From: Candidatus Eiseniibacteriota bacterium
GTDB taxonomy: Bacteria > Joyebacterota > Joyebacteria > Joyebacterales > Joyebacteraceae
Direction: 5' to 3'
DNA length: 8,474 bases
Assembly (NCBI GenBank): GCA_030609605.1
Contig: JAUWBY010000089.1
Span: forward strand, 1 to 8,474
Shown here piece by piece: positions 6,165 to 8,474 of the stretch. Each line of letters opens with the position of its first letter. The stretch's first letter is position 1. The translations under genes were made by a program, and so were the position numbers. A model generated the notes under the pieces. The model was not told the DNA's origin, did not search any database, and worked only from the letters and a program-made list of their open reading frames with translations.

Positions 6165-8474
6165 CTAGCTGAAGAAATACGTTTCGTCCTGCGACTCCGT
6201 CTCTCGTCCACACTGCGTCACTCGATTGTACTCCTTCGCGACATACCGATCGGTCATTCCCGCGACGTGTTCGACGACCCGGCGGATCAGCGAGTAGCGA
6301 TCGCACTCGGCGATGTTCGTGTCGGCGCGACTCGTCAGCTTCTCCAGAACATCCTCCGGGAAGGCAGCTTGTTCTTTCTCGCGGACCGGTTTCCTCACCC
6401 ACTTCTCTACTTCGGGGCTCACATTCGGCATGCCTGGGTAGACCCGGAGCGACGTCCAGACGCGCTCGTGCATAATCCGCGGATTTCGCAGATAGACACC
6501 GAGAAGCGTCTTGATTACCTTATGCCCCATGTAGTTCATCCGAGCCACTCGAGAGCTCCGGTGGATACGCCTCTCTATCAGCCTCCCTAGCCGTTCATCA
6601 AGCTCACGGACGTGATCCTGGAAATCGATCAATCTACGAATATCGGGGAACTGAGTATGATCACTCCGGAAGGGACAGTCCTTAGCCTCTTCGCAGTTCT
6701 TGCCGCCGCCATTCTTGCACGTTTCCTTCTCCACCCCCGGGCACAGCTCGCGGTACCCGGTGAAGTACAGACCGACTCGATCAATGGGGACCCATCTGCA
6801 ACGTTCCTTCCGAGGAGCGCCAAGTGGGCCCGGTTGATCTGAGTCGCTCACTATGATGCGTACGATTTCGGTTGCTCTCGATTCAACGGACTTGTTCAGC
6901 CAATTCACACTCTCCACCCACTCCGCAGCAGCGCCCTCCGGTACAATGGTCTCCAAGTGCGCACCATTCGTTGACAGAATCTCGGAGAGGTGAGTGTTCA
7001 GGAATCCGTCTCTCTCTTGCTTCGTCTTGAATGTGAAGCAGTATCGCCTCTTGGATTCCTCCGCCTCCTCGAAGACGGCTCGTCCATCACCCGCTACAAC
7101 CGTGAACCCATCAACGACAACGAAGATGAGATGCCAATCGTCGTCGCAATTGACGCTGCCCTCATTACTCAGCCACTTGCTCGTGGCGCCGTCGCGGAAG
7201 CTCCTGAACCTCGGATCCAACGCGAAGTGGATCTCCCGATACGCATGCTCTATCGCGCTGGCCAGCATTACACCTCTAAGAAATGCAATATAGTGATAGC
7301 CTGGCACGTCTTCGCCACGAAATTTACCTAGTACCGGATCCCCCATTATCGCGCTCAGTATCGCGTAGTACTTCAGGATGCGACTTCTGGTAATGGTCTG
7401 CTCATGCTCCTTAAGCACGTCCATCGCCTCATCATCGCGCCACATATGCAAAAGGAACGCGACGACCGCCGCACGGAGGAAACGTTGGCGGTACTTTTCG
7501 TCCTTCTTTTCTCCCTGAAGCTTCCGGTTGATCCTTTCCGCGTATGCAGGGTTTTCCTTGCTGTAGTCCGTGTGGCCGACAACGTTATCCGTGACGATCT
7601 GATCCAGAACATACTTGGAGATTCTCGTCTCGTACTTGGCGTGTTTCAGGTGATCGTCAGTCCCGATGGCCTTCTCGTCGAACATCTCTGCAGTGAGAGC
7701 TTCGATGCACTCGCACAGCTCCTTCTGGATATGGAGCTTGGTGAGGACGCCCGATCGTAGTCCATCTTCCAGATCGTGAATCCTCTGCGCGAGGTCGTCC
7801 GCAAGTCTGACAACTTGAGCCTCCAGCGTGCCGGGGTAGAACAGGCGCTTGTTCGTATTGGAGTTGCTGAGCCCACGGATGGCGTAATCGTCGTGCTTGA
7901 CGAAGTGTGCATTGCGGTGGGCCTTTCCCCTGTACCCATGACTGGTATGAACAAGTATGCCCTCACGCACTGCCGTGGTCAGATTCAGACCTTGCGCAAA
8001 GCATGCTTTTGGGTCATCAGGATCACGATTATCCCAGTCGTACCCTGGCTCGAGATGTTCGACGTTCTCAACCGAATGGCGGTTGTGACAGAAGTGGTAC
8101 TTCCTTCCTACTGGTGGATCGAGTTCGCGGATCCACTCGTTGATCGCATCCTCGGCCACGTGACCGTACGGAGCGTGCCCGAGATCGTGGCCTAGTGCAA
8201 TCGCCTCGACCAACCGCGTGTTCAACCGGAGTGCCCCGGCGATGTGTCGCGCGATCTCTGCTACTTCGAGAGTGTGTGTCAGCCTGGTTCTGTAGTTGTC
8301 CCCCTCGTGAGTCACAAAGACCTGGGTCTTGTACTCGAGCCGTCGGAACGCCTGGCTATTGGTGATCCGGTCTGCGTCGATCTCGAACGCCGTTCTGTAC
8401 CGGCTGCGGCTACCGTGGAGGTCAAAGGGTTGATCCATTCGGTCATCGGGGCTTCGCTTCGAGTACCAAACATG
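6165..8474 (-). CDS. dGTPase-like HD-domain dNTP triphosphohydrolase with large insertion, 5' end uncertain
   Basis: The frame holds 757 codons from the ATG at 8438 and stays open for 12 more codons to the window edge. Family knowledge: dGTPases hydrolyse dNTPs to nucleoside plus triphosphate. Motifs are near-canonical: DADRITNSQAFRRLEYKTQVF (21-41), RTRLTHTLEVAEIARHIA with His55, ALGHDLGHAPYGH with His84-Asp85, and EAQVVRLADDLAQRIHDLEDGL with metal ligand Asp214. The metal site is therefore complete. The C-terminus (MGHKVIKTLLGVYL, and RRVVEHVAGMTDRY at about 719-732) is also typical. Between them lies an unusual insertion of roughly 200 residues (about 415-630) with a beta-rich part (WHLIFVVVDGFTVVAG) and cysteines 547, 566, 574, 582 and 588. 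Total length exceeds the usual 330-500. The ATG at 8438 has no clear Shine-Dalgarno, and upstream codons read WYSKRSPDDR, resembling the WHRRYRSP segment of E. coli Dgt, so translation may start outside the window. Confidence 0.9.
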   Translation of the reverse strand, partial: HVWYSKRSPDDRMDQPFDLHGSRSRYRTAFEIDADRITNSQAFRRLEYKTQVFVTHEGDNYRTRLTHTLEVAEIARHIAGALRLNTRLVEAIALGHDLGHAPYGHVAEDAINEWIRELDPPVGRKYHFCHNRHSVENVEHLEPGYDWDNRDPDDPKACFAQGLNLTTAVREGILVHTSHGYRGKAHRNAHFVKHDDYAIRGLSNSNTNKRLFYPGTLEAQVVRLADDLAQRIHDLEDGLRSGVLTKLHIQKELCECIEALTAEMFDEKAIGTDDHLKHAKYETRISKYVLDQIVTDNVVGHTDYSKENPAYAERINRKLQGEKKDEKYRQRFLRAAVVAFLLHMWRDDEAMDVLKEHEQTITRSRILKYYAILSAIMGDPVLGKFRGEDVPGYHYIAFLRGVMLASAIEHAYREIHFALDPRFRSFRDGATSKWLSNEGSVNCDDDWHLIFVVVDGFTVVAGDGRAVFEEAEESKRRYCFTFKTKQERDGFLNTHLSEILSTNGAHLETIVPEGAAAEWVESVNWLNKSVESRATEIVRIIVSDSDQPGPLGAPRKERCRWVPIDRVGLYFTGYRELCPGVEKETCKNGGGKNCEEAKDCPFRSDHTQFPDIRRLIDFQDHVRELDERLGRLIERRIHRSSRVARMNYMGHKVIKTLLGVYLRNPRIMHERVWTSLRVYPGMPNVSPEVEKWVRKPVREKEQAAFPEDVLEKLTSRADTNIAECDRYSLIRRVVEHVAGMTDRYVAKEYNRVTQCGRETESQDETYFFS

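Noticed and set aside
6019..6402. 127-codon minus-strand frame between the dGTPase-like gene and the membrane protein
   Set aside because: More than half overlaps the dGTPase-like C-terminus in another frame and the composition is shadow-like.
1..8474. CRISPR arrays, tRNA or rRNA genes, insertion sequences, attachment sites
   Set aside because: I saw no regularly spaced repeats, no tRNA-like or rRNA sequence, no transposase or integrase and no terminal inverted repeats with target duplications.

Overview
The window is bacterial, with moderately high GC and compact genes. Almost all of them are read from the minus strand. One clue to the organism is a small secreted protein whose Ig-like (SbsA/Big_5-type) domain I associate with Planctomycetes-like, Gemmatimonadota-like and related environmental lineages, but taxonomy cannot be fixed from the sequence alone. 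The setting looks like an accessory region of an environmental genome: a toxin-antitoxin pair, an enlarged dNTP triphosphohydrolase next to a membrane protein, a probable regulator remnant and several single-domain proteins.

Layout, left to right. (1) 1-1552, minus: 5' part of a membrane-anchored sensor (three membrane helices, GAF, PAS, PAS) that runs off the left edge. (2) 1645-2079, minus: small exported Ig-like domain protein. (3) 2215-2619, plus: VOC/glyoxalase-fold protein, the only plus-strand gene. (4) 2657-2962, minus: what appears to be an internally deleted AraC-family regulator. (5) 3007-4515, minus: a HigB-type toxin gene followed after 9 bp by an antitoxin that fuses a HigA-like HTH domain to an ImmA/IrrE zinc peptidase. 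It has a near-consensus promoter overlaid by 13-bp direct repeats (4564-4620). (6) 4777-5115, minus: small cupin. (7) 5116-5365, minus: a stretch with no secure gene but with protein-like sequence in one frame, starting at a TTGA overlap with the upstream stop. (8) 5362-6015, minus: four-helix membrane protein of unknown function. (9) 6165-8474, minus: a dGTPase-like HD-domain nucleotide hydrolase with a complete HD metal site, a large internal insertion and a five-cysteine cluster. Its true start may lie beyond the right edge.

How they may work together. The toxin and the antitoxin-peptidase clearly form one autoregulated operon. The dGTPase-like enzyme and the membrane protein are consecutive on one strand, 149 bp apart. 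Both dNTP-depleting dGTPases and membrane effectors occur in anti-phage defence, and a toxin-antitoxin operon lies nearby, so a defence role is a reasonable but unproven hypothesis. The sensor, the Ig-like protein, the VOC protein and the AraC remnant look like unrelated single genes.
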